A stretch of DNA of 64,000 bases from Pseudomonas sp. HN11 (lineage in GTDB: Bacteria; Pseudomonadota; Gammaproteobacteria; Pseudomonadales; Pseudomonadaceae), in NCBI RefSeq assembly GCF_021390155.1, contig NZ_CP089985.1, positions 1,251,001-1,315,000 of the forward strand, read 5' to 3'. This document shows, piece after piece, positions 42,276 through 53,089 of this stretch. The notes beneath the pieces are model-generated. The model was not told the origin of the DNA. It saw only the letters and a program-made list of their open reading frames with translations, and did not search any database. How positions within the stretch are numbered: position 1 is the first letter of the stretch; each line of letters opens with the position of its first letter. The translations under genes and the position numbers were made by a program.

Positions 42276-43700
42276 TCAGTGCTTGAACATCACATGGCGC
42301 ACGGTGGTGTAGTCCTCCAACCCGTACATGGACATGTCCTTGCCATACCCGGACAGTTTCTGACCGCCGTGAGGCATTTCGCTGACGAGCATGAAGTGGG
42401 TATTCACCCAGGTGCAGCCATATTGCAGGCGTGCGGCCAAGCGGTGGGCACGTCCTACATCGGCGGTCCATACGGACGACGCCAGGCCGTAGTCCGAATC
42501 GTTAGCCCAGCCCAGCACCTGCGCTTCATCAGTGAATTGGGTCACTGACACCACCGGTCCGAACACTTCGCGGCGCACGATCTCATCGTCCTGCTGCGCG
42601 TCGGCCAGTACGGTCGGCTCAAAGAAGAAGCCATTACCGTCCACCGCCTTGCCGCCGGTGACCAGGCGAATGTGCGACTGCGCCACGGCGCGCTCGACGA
42701 AACCCGCGACACGGTCGCGGTGCTGCGCGGTAATCAATGGGCCCAGCTCGGTGGCTGGATCATCCTGCAGGCCATACTTGATACTGGCGACCGCCGCGCC
42801 GAGTTTTTCGACAAACTTCTCGTAGATCTCTGCCTGCGCATAAATCCGGCACGCCGCGGTGCAATCCTGGCCGGCGTTGTAGAAGCCGAAGGTGCGGATG
42901 CCTTCCACGGCGGCGTCGATGTCCGCGTCGTTGAAGATGACCACTGGCGCCTTGCCACCCAGCTCCATGTGCATGCGTTTCACGCTGTCGGCGGTGCTGG
43001 AGATGATATTTGCACCCGTGGCGATGGAGCCGGTCAGCGACACCATGCGTACTTTCGGGTGGTTTACCAGCGGGCCGCCGACGGTTGGCCCACGGCCGAA
43101 CACCAGGTTGAGCACACCGGCCGGGAAGATTTCAGCGGCCAGTTCGACCATGCGCAGGGCGGTCAACGGGGTTTGTTCCGACGGCTTGAGCACTACGGTA
43201 TTACCGGCGGCGAGGGCCGGGGCGATTTTCCAGGCGACCATCATCAATGGGTAGTTCCACGGTGCGATGGAGGCAATCACGCCCACCGGGTCGCGGCGGA
43301 TCATTGAGGTGTGGCCGGGCAAATACTCACCACCCGCCGAGCCGCTCATGCAACGGCTGGCGCCGGCAAAGAAGCGGAACACATCGGCAATCGCCGGGAT
43401 CTCATCGTTCAGGGCGGCGCTATAGGGCTTGCCGCAGTTGTCCGATTCCAGCTTGGCCAACTCTTCGCCGTGGGCTTCGATCACGTTCGCCAGTTTCAGC
43501 AATAATAGCGAGCGGTCCTTGGGCGCGGTTTGCGACCAGCCTTCGAAGGCTGCATCCGCCGCGCGCACGGCGGCGTCCACCTGGGCTTCGCTGGCTTCGT
43601 TGATTTCCACCAGCACGCGGCCGAGCGCCGGGTTGAATACGGCTTGAGCCGAGCCTTCGCCTTCGACCAATTGGCCGTTGATCAGCAGTTTGGTTTGCAT
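42276..43700 (-). CDS. patD: gamma-aminobutyraldehyde dehydrogenase
   Basis: 474 aa from ATG 43700 (GAGGA 7 bp upstream), the same length as E. coli PatD/YdcW. NAD-dependent aldehyde dehydrogenase: catalytic Cys in [10 protein letters not shown], Glu in [10 protein letters not shown], glycine motif LTGSIATG. Oxidises 4-aminobutanal from putrescine to GABA. It is the last gene of the polyamine cluster, 21 bp after the ydcV-like permease gene. Confidence 0.9.
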   Translation of the reverse strand: MQTKLLINGQLVEGEGSAQAVFNPALGRVLVEINEASEAQVDAAVRAADAAFEGWSQTAPKDRSLLLLKLANVIEAHGEELAKLESDNCGKPYSAALNDEIPAIADVFRFFAGASRCMSGSAGGEYLPGHTSMIRRDPVGVIASIAPWNYPLMMVAWKIAPALAAGNTVVLKPSEQTPLTALRMVELAAEIFPAGVLNLVFGRGPTVGGPLVNHPKVRMVSLTGSIATGANIISSTADSVKRMHMELGGKAPVVIFNDADIDAAVEGIRTFGFYNAGQDCTAACRIYAQAEIYEKFVEKLGAAVASIKYGLQDDPATELGPLITAQHRDRVAGFVERAVAQSHIRLVTGGKAVDGNGFFFEPTVLADAQQDDEIVRREVFGPVVSVTQFTDEAQVLGWANDSDYGLASSVWTADVGRAHRLAARLQYGCTWVNTHFMLVSEMPHGGQKLSGYGKDMSMYGLEDYTTVRHVMFKH

Positions 43701-43721
43701 CGCCATGTCCTCTTCAAACAA

Positions 43722-44531
43722 TTATTTACCGCCACTACCGGCCACGCTTTCACCGCCGCGCGTCAGGTAATAGGCACCCAGAATCGGGAACATCGTCACC
43801 AGCATCACCAGCATCGCGACCACGTTGGTCACCGGTACATCCCGTGGGCGGCTCAGTTGGTTGAGCAGCCACAACGGCAAGGTGCGCTCGTGGCCGGCGG
43901 TGAAGGTGGTGACGATGATTTCGTCAAACGACAGCGCAAAGGCGAGCATGCCGCCGACCAGCAGCGCCGAGCCCAGGTTGGGCATGATGATGTAGCGGAA
44001 GGTCTGCCAGCCGTCGGCACCGAGGTCCATCGAGGCTTCGATCAGGCTGTGGGATGTGCGACGTAAGCGGGCAATGACGTTGTTGTAGACGATCACCACG
44101 CAGAAGGTCGCATGGCCGACGATGATGGTGAACATCCCCGGTTCGATGCCCAGTGTCTTGAAGGTCGCCAGCAACGCGATACCGGTGATGATCCCCGGCA
44201 GCGCAATCGGCAGGATCAGCATCAATGACACCCCTTGCTTGCCGAAGAACTCACGGCGATACAGCGCCGCCGAGGCCAGAGTGCCAAGCACCATGGCGAT
44301 CAGGGTGGCGATCGCCGCAATCTGCAACGACAGCTTGATGGCTTCCAGCACGTCCGGCCGGGCGAAGGCCACGCTGAACCACTTCAACGTGAAGCCCTGA
44401 GGCGGAAAGCTGAACGCGGCTTCTTCAGTGTTGAAGGCGTAGAGGAAGATAATCAGGATCGGAAAGTGCAAAAACACCAGTCCGCCCCAGGCTGCGATCC
44501 TGAGACCCAGCGAAGATTTCTCAGAGTGCAT
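43722..44531 (-). CDS. ydcV: polyamine ABC transporter permease (YdcV/PotC type)
   Basis: 269 aa, six hydrophobic helices. ABC permease EAA loop near residue 165: [21 protein letters not shown]. Overlaps the preceding permease gene by 11 nt. Order binding protein - ATPase - permease - permease - aldehyde dehydrogenase is that of E. coli ydcSTUV-patD. Confidence 0.86.
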   Translation of the reverse strand: MHSEKSSLGLRIAAWGGLVFLHFPILIIFLYAFNTEEAAFSFPPQGFTLKWFSVAFARPDVLEAIKLSLQIAAIATLIAMVLGTLASAALYRREFFGKQGVSLMLILPIALPGIITGIALLATFKTLGIEPGMFTIIVGHATFCVVIVYNNVIARLRRTSHSLIEASMDLGADGWQTFRYIIMPNLGSALLVGGMLAFALSFDEIIVTTFTAGHERTLPLWLLNQLSRPRDVPVTNVVAMLVMLVTMFPILGAYYLTRGGESVAGSGGK

Positions 44532-45450
44532 CGAAGGCCCCCAGACGTTTGACGATAGACAGGTAAACCGCGATCAGCACAATCGGCACCAGGGTGAACG
44601 CCGCCGCCATGGGCATGTTGCCGATGGCGCCTTGCTGGGCGTAGACCATGCCGCCGACGAAGTAACCCGGTGGCCCTACGAGCTGCGGCACGATGAAATC
44701 GCCCAGAGTCAGCGAGAAGGTGAAGATGGAACCGGCGGCAATCCCCGGCACCGACAGCGGCAGGATCACCTGCATGAACGTCTGGCGCGGCTTGGCGCCA
44801 AGATCCGCCGAGGCTTGCAGCAACGACGGCGGCAAACGTTCCAGGGACGCCTGGATCGGCAGAATCATGAACGGCAGCCAGATGTAGACGAACACCATGA
44901 AGCGCCCCAGGTGCGAGGTGCTCAAGGTGCTGCCGCCTACGCCGGGAATGCCCAGCACGAACTGCAACACCGGCTCCAGGCCCAGGTGTTGCACGAACCA
45001 CTGCGCCACGCCGCCCTTGGCCAGCAGCAAGGTCCAGGCATAGGCCTTGACGATGTAGCTGGCCCACATTGGCATCATGACCGCGATGTAGAAGAACGCC
45101 TTGGTCTTGCCCGTGGTGTAGCGCGCCATGTAGTAGGCGATCGGGAAGGCGACGATGGCGCTGGCGATCGACACCACAATCGCCATGCTCAGGGTGCGCA
45201 CGATGATGTCGAAGTTCGACGGCTGGAACAGCGCGGCGAAGTTGGCCAGGGTCAGGTCCGGGGTGACCGCCATGGTGAAGTCGTCAAACGTATAGAAGCC
45301 TTGCCAGAGCAGGGTCAGCAGCGAGCCAAGATAGATCGCGCCGAACCAGATCAGCGGCGGCACCAGCAGCATCGCCAGATAGAGGTTGGGCTTGCGATAC
45401 AGCAGGTTGGAAAACCTGCGCATCGGTGGTTGGGATAGGGCCAGGCTCAT
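44521..45450 (-). CDS. ydcU: polyamine ABC transporter permease (YdcU/PotB type)
   Basis: 309 aa, six helices, EAA loop [22 protein letters not shown] near residue 210. One base separates its start from the stop of the ATPase gene, so translation is coupled. Forms the membrane channel with YdcV. Confidence 0.86.
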   Translation of the reverse strand: MSLALSQPPMRRFSNLLYRKPNLYLAMLLVPPLIWFGAIYLGSLLTLLWQGFYTFDDFTMAVTPDLTLANFAALFQPSNFDIIVRTLSMAIVVSIASAIVAFPIAYYMARYTTGKTKAFFYIAVMMPMWASYIVKAYAWTLLLAKGGVAQWFVQHLGLEPVLQFVLGIPGVGGSTLSTSHLGRFMVFVYIWLPFMILPIQASLERLPPSLLQASADLGAKPRQTFMQVILPLSVPGIAAGSIFTFSLTLGDFIVPQLVGPPGYFVGGMVYAQQGAIGNMPMAAAFTLVPIVLIAVYLSIVKRLGAFDAL

Positions 45451-45451
45451 G

Positions 45452-46486
45452 TCACACCTCGCCTGCGATATCGGTCAACGGCACCATGGCTTCACGGGCC
45501 CAGCGCGCGGTGAGGGTCTGGCCGACCTGGTGACCAGCGCTGGTGTCCAGCCACTGGTTGTTGGCGCGGCTGATATTCAGCGCCTGGCCGTTTTCCAGTT
45601 TCAACTCATAGCGGGTGGCGCTGCCCTGGTATTGGATATCGTGGAGCAAGCCGCTGATTTCCACTTCGCCAGCGCCCAGCGGGCCATCGGCGAAGCGTAC
45701 GTGTTCCGGGCGGATCGAGAAGGGTTGCGCAGTGCCGCTGAGGCACTGGGCCAAGTCGCCGCGGATCACATTGGAGGTGCCGACGAACTCGGCGACGAAC
45801 GACGTGGCCGGTTTCATATAGAGATTGCGCGGGGTGTCGACCTGTTCGATGCGGCCTTTGTTGAACACCGCCACGCGGTCGGACATCGACAGCGCTTCGG
45901 TCTGGTCGTGGGTCACGAAGATAAAGGTGATGCCCAGCTGGCGTTGCAGCTTCTTCAACTCGCTTTGCATCTGTTCGCGCAGCTTGAGGTCGAGGGCGCC
46001 CAGCGGTTCGTCCAGCAGCAGCACCCGTGGACGATTGACCAGGGCGCGGGCCAGGGCGACGCGTTGGCGTTGGCCACCGGAAAGCTGTACGGGCTTGCGG
46101 TCGCCATAACCACCGAGGGCGACCATGGCCAGGGCCTCTTCTGCACGGTTCAGGCGTTCTGCCTTGCCGACCCCCTTGACCTTGAGGCCGTAGGCCACGT
46201 TGTCGCGCACATTCATATGGGGGAACAGCGCGTAATCCTGGAATACAGTGTTTACATCGCGCTGATAGGGCGGTAAGCCCGCGGCTTCCTCGCCATGAAT
46301 ACGTATCGAGCCGGCGCTCGGCTGCTCGAACCCGGCAATCAGGCGCAGGCAGGTGGTCTTGCCCGAGCCGGAAGGGCCGAGCATGGAAAAGAACTCGCCG
46401 TCCTGGATATCGATGGAAACCCGGTCAACGGCTTTCACTTCGCCGAACTGACGGGAAACGTGGGTGAATTGGACTGCAAGCGTCAT
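45452..46486 (-). CDS. ydcT: polyamine ABC transporter ATPase (YdcT/PotA type)
   Basis: 344 aa from ATG 46486 (GGAG 9 bp upstream). Walker A GPSGSGKTT, signature LSGGQRQRVALARAL, Walker B LLLDEPLGALD, switch His in VTHDQTEAL; C-terminal TOBE-like domain (SIRPEHVRFADGPLG). Confidence 0.93.
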   Translation of the reverse strand: MTLAVQFTHVSRQFGEVKAVDRVSIDIQDGEFFSMLGPSGSGKTTCLRLIAGFEQPSAGSIRIHGEEAAGLPPYQRDVNTVFQDYALFPHMNVRDNVAYGLKVKGVGKAERLNRAEEALAMVALGGYGDRKPVQLSGGQRQRVALARALVNRPRVLLLDEPLGALDLKLREQMQSELKKLQRQLGITFIFVTHDQTEALSMSDRVAVFNKGRIEQVDTPRNLYMKPATSFVAEFVGTSNVIRGDLAQCLSGTAQPFSIRPEHVRFADGPLGAGEVEISGLLHDIQYQGSATRYELKLENGQALNISRANNQWLDTSAGHQVGQTLTARWAREAMVPLTDIAGEV

Positions 46487-46620
46487 GGTGCGGTGCTCCA
46501 AAAAGGCGCGGGTCGTCGCAGCGGCCCGGCCTGGACTTCTGAAAAAACAATGCGGTATTGAATTTGGCTCGGTCCCACACAAGCCCGCTCCTGCGTTGGT
46601 CCCGTGTTGTCAGGAAGGCC

Positions 46621-47772
46621 TTACCTGCCGCCCATGATCGCAATGTAATCCTGGGTCCAGCGGCTGTACGGCACGAACTTGCCGCCTTCAGCCTGCGGTG
46701 TTTTCCAGAAGGCGATCTTGTCGAATTGGTCGAAACCATTGGTCTTGCACCCTTCGGCACCGAGCAACTCGCTTTCCTTACAGGCCGCAGGCACCGCCGG
46801 CAGCGAACCGAACCAGGCGGCAACGTCACCCTGGACCTTCGGCTGCAACGACCAGTCCATCCATTTGTAGGCGCAATTCGGGTGCTTGGCCTCGCTGTGC
46901 AACATGGTGGTGTCGGCCCAACCGGTGGCACCTTCCTTCGGAATGGTCGAGGCAATCGGCTGTTTTTCGTTCTGCAGGCCGTTGACCTGATACGGCCAGG
47001 CGCTGGAGGCCACCACGCCTTCGTTCTTGAAGTCACTCATTTGCACGGTGGTGTCGTGCCAGTAGCGGTGGATCAGCGGCTGTTGTGCGCGCAACAGGTC
47101 GAGCACGGCCTTGTATTGGGTTTCAGTCAGTTCATACGGGTTCTGGATGCCCAGCTCCGGCTTGGTCGACTTGAGGTACAGCGCCGCGTCGGCCATGTAG
47201 ATCGGGCCATCATAGGCTTGCACGCGGCCTTTGTTCGGCTTGCCGTCCGGCAGGTTCTGCGCGTCGAACAGCACGTTCCAACTGGTGGGCGCGGTCTTGA
47301 ACACGTTGGTGTTGTACATCAGCACGTTCGGGCCCCACTGGTACGGGGTGCCGTAGGTTTGCTGGCCGACCACGTACCATGGCGCGTCCTTGAGACGTGG
47401 GTCGATGTTCTTCCAGTTGGGGATCAGCGAGGTGTTGATCGGCTGCACCCGCTTGCCGACGATTAACCGCAACGACGCATCACCCGATGCGGTGACCAGG
47501 TCATACCCGCCCTTGGCCATCAGGCTGACCATTTCGTCCGAGGTGGCGGCGGTTTTCACATTGACCTTGCAACCGGTTTCCTTCTCGAAACCGGTGACCC
47601 AGTCGTAGGCCTTGTCGCTTTCGCCACGTTCGATATAGCCGGGCCAGGCGACGATATCCAGCTGGCCTTCACCAGCACCCACCGTCTTGAGCGGTTCGGC
47701 GGCCTGGAGGCTGGCGCTGGCCAGCAGCGCGGTGGTCAGGGCACTGAGCATTGCGGTCTTGTGCGCAGACAT
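46621..47772 (-). CDS. ydcS: periplasmic polyamine-binding protein (YdcS/PotD type)
   Basis: 383 aa from ATG 47772. Signal peptide MLSALTTALLASASLQAAE; then LDIVAWPGYIERGE and the periplasmic-binding fold of spermidine/putrescine receptors (YGTPYQWGPNVLMYNTNVF). E. coli YdcS also binds putrescine and has a separate polymer-related activity. GGGGGTTCCCTC region upstream gives a usable ribosome site. First gene of the cluster. Confidence 0.88.
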   Translation of the reverse strand: MSAHKTAMLSALTTALLASASLQAAEPLKTVGAGEGQLDIVAWPGYIERGESDKAYDWVTGFEKETGCKVNVKTAATSDEMVSLMAKGGYDLVTASGDASLRLIVGKRVQPINTSLIPNWKNIDPRLKDAPWYVVGQQTYGTPYQWGPNVLMYNTNVFKTAPTSWNVLFDAQNLPDGKPNKGRVQAYDGPIYMADAALYLKSTKPELGIQNPYELTETQYKAVLDLLRAQQPLIHRYWHDTTVQMSDFKNEGVVASSAWPYQVNGLQNEKQPIASTIPKEGATGWADTTMLHSEAKHPNCAYKWMDWSLQPKVQGDVAAWFGSLPAVPAACKESELLGAEGCKTNGFDQFDKIAFWKTPQAEGGKFVPYSRWTQDYIAIMGGR

Positions 47773-47845
47773 GGGGGTTCCCTCTTCTTTAATTATGGTC
47801 GGGGCAGTAAAAGCAGTTGTACGTGTTGTTTTTTTTAGCGTAGCT

Positions 47846-47930
47846 CTTGGCTTCAAGCCGCAAGCCGCAAGAAAAAACGCATCCGTATTTACTTGTAGCT
47901 TGCAGCTTGAGTCTTGCGGCTAAAGTGCAT
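47846..47930. repeat. AAGCTTGCAGCTT-type intergenic repeat, copy 2
   Basis: Arms GGCTTCAAGCCGCAAGCCGC and TAGCTTGCAGCTTGAGTCTTG face each other around an AT-rich centre. Same family as 33100 and 50485. It overlaps the last codons of the aldehyde dehydrogenase gene at 47920. Confidence 0.65.
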
Positions 47931-49407
47931 TTCCGTGCCGGGCCATGATGTGCCTGACAACGCTATAGTCCTGCAATGAATCACTCGACAGATCTTTCCC
48001 ATACCCCGAGCGTTTCAAGCCGCCGTGGGGCATTTCGCTGACCAGCATGAAATGGCTGTTGATCCAGGTGCAGCCATATTGCAGGCGCGCCGCCACTTGC
48101 ATGGCCTTGTCCAGGTTCTGAGTCCACACGGAGGAGGCCAGGCCGTATTCGGAGTCGTTGGCCCAGTCCACCACCTGTTCCAGTTCATCGAAGCGGGTCA
48201 CGGTGACTACCGGCCCGAATACTTCGCGCTGTACGATTTCATCGTTTTGTTTACAGCCGGCGAGCAGGGTGGGTTGGTAATAGAACCCGGCCCCGGAATG
48301 CACGGCAGCGCCGGTGATACGTTCTATATGCGGCTGGCCGAGGGCGCGCTCGACAAAACTGGCCACCCGATCGCGCTGGCGCGTGCTGATCAGCGGGCCG
48401 AGCTCATTATCGGCATCGCGTTTACCGGCAAACCGCAGGCTGCTGACCGCCGCGCCAAGCTCGGCTACCAATTTGTCGTGAATGCCGGCCTGGGCGTAGA
48501 TGCGGCACGCGGCAGTGCAGTCCTGGCCGGCATTGTAATAACCGTAGGCACGCACGCCTTCGACCACGGCTTGCAGGTCTGCGTCGTTGCACACGATCAC
48601 TGGCGCCTTGCCACCCAGTTCCAGGTGCGTGCGTTTCAACGTCTTGGACGCGGCTTGCAGAATCTTTTGCCCGGTGACGATATCCCCAGTCAACGAGACC
48701 ATGCGCACCTTGGGATGGCTGACCAAGTGACTGCCGACGCCTTCGCCGCCGCCACACAGAATGTTGATCACGCCGCGAGGCAACAGCTCCTTAAGCACCG
48801 GGGCCAGGGCGAGGATCGACAGCGGCGTGTGTTCCGAGGGTTTGAACACCAACGTATTGCCGGCGGCCAGGGCCGGAGCGATTTTCCACGCGGCCATCAT
48901 CAGCGGGTAGTTCCACGGCGCGATGGATGCCACCACGCCAATCGGATCGCGACGCACCATGCTGGTATAGCCCGGCAGGTATTCACCGCTCAGTTGACCG
49001 GTCTGGCAGCGCACGGCCCCGGCGAAGAAGCGGAACACATCCACGGTGGCGCTCAAGTCATCCTGACGCGCCAGATGCAAAGGCTTGCCGCAGTTCAGGG
49101 ATTCCAGACGTGCCAGGTAGTCGGCTTGTTTTTCGATGGCGTCGGCAATGCCCAACAGGATGTTTGAACGCTGCTGGGGCGTAGTGCGCGACCAGCCGGC
49201 GAAGGCGCTGTGGGCGGCAATGATCGCGGTTTCGACCTGCTCGGCGCTGGCTTCGGCGATCTGGGTGAGCACTTCACCGGTGGCCGGGTTGAGGATCGGC
49301 TCGGCGAACCCCTGGCCCTGGACCAGTTCGCCGTCGATCAGCAACGCAGTGAGCAGCGGGGTGGGCGCACCGGACATTTTTCGCGATCTCTTTTCTTGTG
49401 TGGCCAT
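47920..49407 (-). CDS. second aminobutyraldehyde dehydrogenase-like enzyme
   Basis: 495 aa. Close relative of the patD product at 42276: the same catalytic stretch [33 protein letters not shown] and [20 protein letters not shown]. It carries an N-terminal extension of about 18 residues. Same strand and just upstream of ydcS, so probably linked to polyamine use; it may act on a different omega-aminoaldehyde. Start ATG 49407. Confidence 0.85.
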   Translation of the reverse strand: MATQEKRSRKMSGAPTPLLTALLIDGELVQGQGFAEPILNPATGEVLTQIAEASAEQVETAIIAAHSAFAGWSRTTPQQRSNILLGIADAIEKQADYLARLESLNCGKPLHLARQDDLSATVDVFRFFAGAVRCQTGQLSGEYLPGYTSMVRRDPIGVVASIAPWNYPLMMAAWKIAPALAAGNTLVFKPSEHTPLSILALAPVLKELLPRGVINILCGGGEGVGSHLVSHPKVRMVSLTGDIVTGQKILQAASKTLKRTHLELGGKAPVIVCNDADLQAVVEGVRAYGYYNAGQDCTAACRIYAQAGIHDKLVAELGAAVSSLRFAGKRDADNELGPLISTRQRDRVASFVERALGQPHIERITGAAVHSGAGFYYQPTLLAGCKQNDEIVQREVFGPVVTVTRFDELEQVVDWANDSEYGLASSVWTQNLDKAMQVAARLQYGCTWINSHFMLVSEMPHGGLKRSGYGKDLSSDSLQDYSVVRHIMARHGNAL

Positions 49408-49510
49408 GGGCGTTCTCTTACAAGGCGCCTGACCTTCTCTTATGGGATGTAGAGAGACTAGAGGTTAGGCGCGAGGTCAACAAATACTAAATACTGAATG
49501 CAGCATTCGA

Positions 49511-50422
49511 TTAAATAGATGGCTTGCGCGGGTGTGGTTGTTCACGGGCGACAGTCAGGAACGGGTCGACCAGCGCAGGCCGTGCGGTGCCACGGCGCCA
49601 GGCCAGGCCTACGTCGAGGGTCTGGCTGAGGTCGGCAATCGGCCGGGCTTCGATAATGTCGCCCTCAAGCGACCAGGGCCGATAGGTCATGTCCGGTTGG
49701 ATCGATACGCCCAGGCCCGCTGCCACCAGGCTTCGCACGGCTTCGGTGGAGGCGGTGCGCAAGGTCACGCGCGGTTGCAGGCCTGCGCCAGTCCACATGC
49801 GCTGGGCGTTGTGGCCCATTTCGTCCACGTTCAGCTGGATCAACGGTTCGCGTGCCACGTCGGCCAGGTTGATGCTGTCGTTTTCCAGCAGGGGGTGTTG
49901 TGCGGGTAGCCATAAGCGGTGGGGCGAATGGGTAAGCACTTCGGTTTGCAGTGCGTGTCGGTCCTCCAGGTTGGAGAGGATCAACACGCCGACGTCGATT
50001 TCGCCGCTGACCAGTAAATGCTCGATGTACGGGCGCTCGTCCTCCATCACGCGGATTTCCACATTGGGATAGGCGCGCTGGAAGCGGGTCAGCAGGTCGG
50101 CGAGGTAATAACCGGCCACCAGGCTCGTTACGCCAATGATCAACTGCCCGGCGACCTGGTCGGTGCTCTGCTGCAGGCTGCGCTTGGCGTTGTCGACAGT
50201 GGCGAGGATCAGGTGCGCCTGGCGCAGGAATTGATGGCCCTGGTGGGTCAGGGTCATGCCCTTGGCGTGACGATTGAACAGATTGACGCCGATCTCCTGC
50301 TCCAGTTGCTGGATCGCCAGGGTCAGGGTCGATTGGGAAATGAACGCTGTTTGCGCGGCAGCGGAGATCGAGCCGGTCTCGGCCACGGCGATAAAATGCC
50401 GGATTTGACGCAAGGTCATCAT
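49511..50422 (-). CDS. LysR-type transcriptional regulator
   Basis: 303 aa. N-terminal HTH (GSISAAAQTAFISQSTLTLA) and substrate-binding domain. It lies upstream of the aldehyde dehydrogenase and ydc-like genes on the same strand and is the likely regulator of polyamine import and oxidation (inference). The 103 bp after it carry no gene. Confidence 0.86.
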   Translation of the reverse strand: MMTLRQIRHFIAVAETGSISAAAQTAFISQSTLTLAIQQLEQEIGVNLFNRHAKGMTLTHQGHQFLRQAHLILATVDNAKRSLQQSTDQVAGQLIIGVTSLVAGYYLADLLTRFQRAYPNVEIRVMEDERPYIEHLLVSGEIDVGVLILSNLEDRHALQTEVLTHSPHRLWLPAQHPLLENDSINLADVAREPLIQLNVDEMGHNAQRMWTGAGLQPRVTLRTASTEAVRSLVAAGLGVSIQPDMTYRPWSLEGDIIEARPIADLSQTLDVGLAWRRGTARPALVDPFLTVAREQPHPRKPSI

Positions 50423-50484
50423 GCTGGAATTACCAGTGGGGTGTTTTTATAGATTTTTTCGAGTGTATATCGATTTAAGTGAAG

Positions 50485-50512
50485 GGCAGCAGCAAGCTTC
50501 AAGCCGCAAGCG
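50485..50512. repeat. AAGCTTCAAGCCGCAAG intergenic repeat, copy 3 (half unit)
   Basis: GCAGCAAGCTTCAAGCCGC is a single arm of the repeat also seen at 47846-47930. No partner arm within 100 bp. Confidence 0.55.
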
Positions 50513-50613
50513 TTGCGTTACATCTGGAAGCACTCTAGATCGGGGCTTTTTGGCACTTAGTTTTACGCTGAGGGCCTATTGGTCCTATGAACCCTAGTGT
50601 CTGGAGGCTACGA

Positions 50614-51321
50614 ATGAATACCCGTGGATTGCTCGATCAGTTGCTCAAGTCCGGCCAGGACATGCTGCAAAACAAGGCTGGCGGCCAGCGTAAACAGGAC
50701 GATAAAGGCGCATTGGGTGGCTTGCTCGGCGGCGGTGGCCTTGGCAGCCTGCTCGGTGGTGCAGGCGGCGGCGCCCTGGCAGCCGGTGCCATGGGCCTGC
50801 TGCTGGGTAACAAGAAGGCGCGCAAATTCGGCGGCAAGGCCCTGACCTACGGCGGTCTGGCAGCCTTGGGCGTCATCGCCTACAAAGCCTACGGCAACTG
50901 GCAGGCCAATCAGGCAAGCGCACCCCAGGGCGAGCCGCAAACCATCGACCGCCTGCCACCGGCCCAGGTTGAGCAACACAGCCAGGGCATCCTCAAGGCA
51001 CTGGTCGCCGCCGCCAAGGCTGACGGCCATGTGGACGAACGCGAGCGCGCGCTGATCGAAGGCGAATTCACCAAGCTGGATAACGACCGCGAATTGCAAA
51101 GCTGGCTGCACGCTGAACTCAACAAACCTCTCGACCCGGCCGATGTGGCACGGGCTGCTGGCACCCCGGAAATGGCCGCCGAGATGTACATCGCCAGCGT
51201 GATGTTGGTGGACGAAGAAAACTTTATGGAGAAGGCTTACCTCGATGAACTGGCGCGGCAACTGAAACTGGAGCCGGGTTTGAAGCTGGAACTGGAAAAA
51301 CAGGTTCGGCTGAATCAATAG
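50614..51321 (+). CDS. YebE/DUF533-type membrane protein
   Basis: 235 aa from ATG 50614 (GGAGG 6 bp upstream). Glycine-rich hydrophobic N-terminal region (GALGGLLGGGGLGSLLGGAG) and a second hydrophobic stretch, then a TerB-like helical domain (ALVAAAKADGHVDERERALI and MYIASVMLVDEENFMEKAYL). Inner-membrane envelope-stress-associated family in E. coli; function unknown. Confidence 0.85.
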   Translation: MNTRGLLDQLLKSGQDMLQNKAGGQRKQDDKGALGGLLGGGGLGSLLGGAGGGALAAGAMGLLLGNKKARKFGGKALTYGGLAALGVIAYKAYGNWQANQASAPQGEPQTIDRLPPAQVEQHSQGILKALVAAAKADGHVDERERALIEGEFTKLDNDRELQSWLHAELNKPLDPADVARAAGTPEMAAEMYIASVMLVDEENFMEKAYLDELARQLKLEPGLKLELEKQVRLNQ

Positions 51322-51341
51322 GCTCGGGCCTGAGACGATCA

Positions 51342-51371
51342 AAATGTGGGAGCGGACTTGCTCCCACATTT
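51342..51371. repeat. REP palindrome between yebE-like gene and wspA
   Basis: Perfect 12-bp arms AAATGTGGGAGC / GCTCCCACATTT around GGACTT. One-base variant of the palindrome at 32350. Confidence 0.8.
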
Positions 51372-51466
51372 GCATTCTGTGAGCGCTACATTAAAACCCG
51401 TTGATAAATGAGGGCTTCTGCTCAGCTATACTCCCCCGCATTTGATCGGCCCTTCGAGGAATTACT

Positions 51467-53089
51467 GTGAAGAACTGGACCTTGCGCCAACGGATCTTGG
51501 CAAGCTTTGCGGTCATTATCGCCATCATGCTGTTAATGGTTGTGGTCTCCTATTCACGGTTGCTGAAGATCGAAACCAGCGAAGTCGCGGTGCGCGATGA
51601 TGCGGTGCCGGGGGTTTACCTCAGTTCCATGATCCGCAGCGCGTGGGTCGACAGCTACCTGCAAACCCTCGAATTACTTGGCCTGCGTGAAAACAAGCAG
51701 TTGAGCGACGCCGACCGTGCCGAGTTCAAGTCCTTCGAAGCACGCATCCTGCAGCAGATGGATAACTACGAAAAAACCATCTCCGGCGGTGACGATCGGT
51801 CCGAGTTCGACAAATTCGAAACCCTGCACCAGGCCTACAACAAGAGCCTGTCCACCGTGCTCGACAGCTTGCAACGCGGTGACCTGGCCACCGCGCGTAA
51901 AGAGTTCGACGCCCAGTTGACGCCGACCTGGACCGCAGGCCGCATGAAGCTCAACGACATCATCACCGAGAACAAGAACGTCGCCGACCGTGCAACCAAC
52001 GCGATCGATGACGCGGTATCCGCCGCGAAAATCAGCATGTTCGTGTCTCTGGTCGTGGCGATCCTTGCCGCTGGCCTGTGCGGTCTGCTGCTGATGCGCG
52101 CGATCATGGCGCCGATGCAGCGCATCGTCGCCATCCTAGAAACCATGCGCGACGGCGACCTGAGCAAGCGCTTGAACCTGGAGCGCAAGGACGAGTTTGG
52201 CGCAGTGGAAACCGGCTTCAACGACATGATGACCGAGCTGACCGCTCTGGTGTCCCAGGCCCAGCGCTCGTCGGTGCAGGTGACCACCTCGGTCACCGAA
52301 ATTGCCGCCACCTCCAAGCAGCAACAGGCCACCGCCACTGAAACCGCCGCGACCACCACCGAAATCGGCGCCACCTCCCGTGAGATCGCGGCCACGTCCA
52401 AGGACCTGGTGCGCACCATGACCGAAGTTTCCACCGCCGCCGATCAGGCCTCGGTCGCCGCCGGTTCCGGCCAGCAAGGCCTGGCGCGCATGGAAGAAAC
52501 CATGCACTCGGTGATGGGCGCCGCCGACCTGGTCAACGCCAAGCTGGCGATCCTCAATGAGAAGGCCGGCAACATCAACCAGGTGGTAGTGACTATCGTC
52601 AAGGTCGCCGACCAGACCAACCTGCTGTCGCTCAACGCCGCCATCGAGGCCGAGAAGGCCGGTGAATATGGCCGCGGTTTTGCCGTGGTTGCCACTGAAG
52701 TGCGTCGTTTGGCCGACCAGACCGCCGTGGCCACCTACGACATCGAACAGATGGTGCGTGAGATCCAGTCGGCGGTATCTGCCGGCGTGATGGGCATGGA
52801 CAAATTCTCCGAAGAAGTGCGTCGCGGCATGTTTGAAGTGCAGCAAGTCGGTGAGCAGTTGTCGCAGATTATCCATCAGGTGCAGGCGCTGGCGCCGCGG
52901 GTGTTGATGGTCAACGAAGGCATGCAGGCCCAGGCCACCGGCGCCGAGCAGATCAACCATGCCCTGGTGCAACTGGGCGATGCCAGCAGCCAGACTGTCG
53001 AGTCCCTGCGCCAGGCCAGCTTTGCCATTGATGAGCTGAGCCAGGTGGCGGTCGGTCTGCGCAGCGGCGTGTCGCGTTTCAAAGTCTGA
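51467..53089 (+). CDS. wspA: WspA, surface-sensing chemoreceptor
   Basis: 540 aa, GTG start with GAGGA 6 bp upstream. Transmembrane helices at about 12-32 and 190-212, 4HB-type sensor domain between them, HAMP domain, and a long cytoplasmic signalling coil with the tip [20 protein letters not shown]. Forms lateral membrane clusters and responds to surface contact. First gene of the seven-gene wsp operon, genes overlapping or nearly so. Confidence 0.95.
   Translation: MKNWTLRQRILASFAVIIAIMLLMVVVSYSRLLKIETSEVAVRDDAVPGVYLSSMIRSAWVDSYLQTLELLGLRENKQLSDADRAEFKSFEARILQQMDNYEKTISGGDDRSEFDKFETLHQAYNKSLSTVLDSLQRGDLATARKEFDAQLTPTWTAGRMKLNDIITENKNVADRATNAIDDAVSAAKISMFVSLVVAILAAGLCGLLLMRAIMAPMQRIVAILETMRDGDLSKRLNLERKDEFGAVETGFNDMMTELTALVSQAQRSSVQVTTSVTEIAATSKQQQATATETAATTTEIGATSREIAATSKDLVRTMTEVSTAADQASVAAGSGQQGLARMEETMHSVMGAADLVNAKLAILNEKAGNINQVVVTIVKVADQTNLLSLNAAIEAEKAGEYGRGFAVVATEVRRLADQTAVATYDIEQMVREIQSAVSAGVMGMDKFSEEVRRGMFEVQQVGEQLSQIIHQVQALAPRVLMVNEGMQAQATGAEQINHALVQLGDASSQTVESLRQASFAIDELSQVAVGLRSGVSRFKV

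Noticed and set aside
47920..49407. Second aldehyde dehydrogenase as a recent tandem duplicate of patD
   Set aside because: The two proteins share motifs but differ in many residues and in the N-terminus, so this is an old paralogue, not a recent copy.
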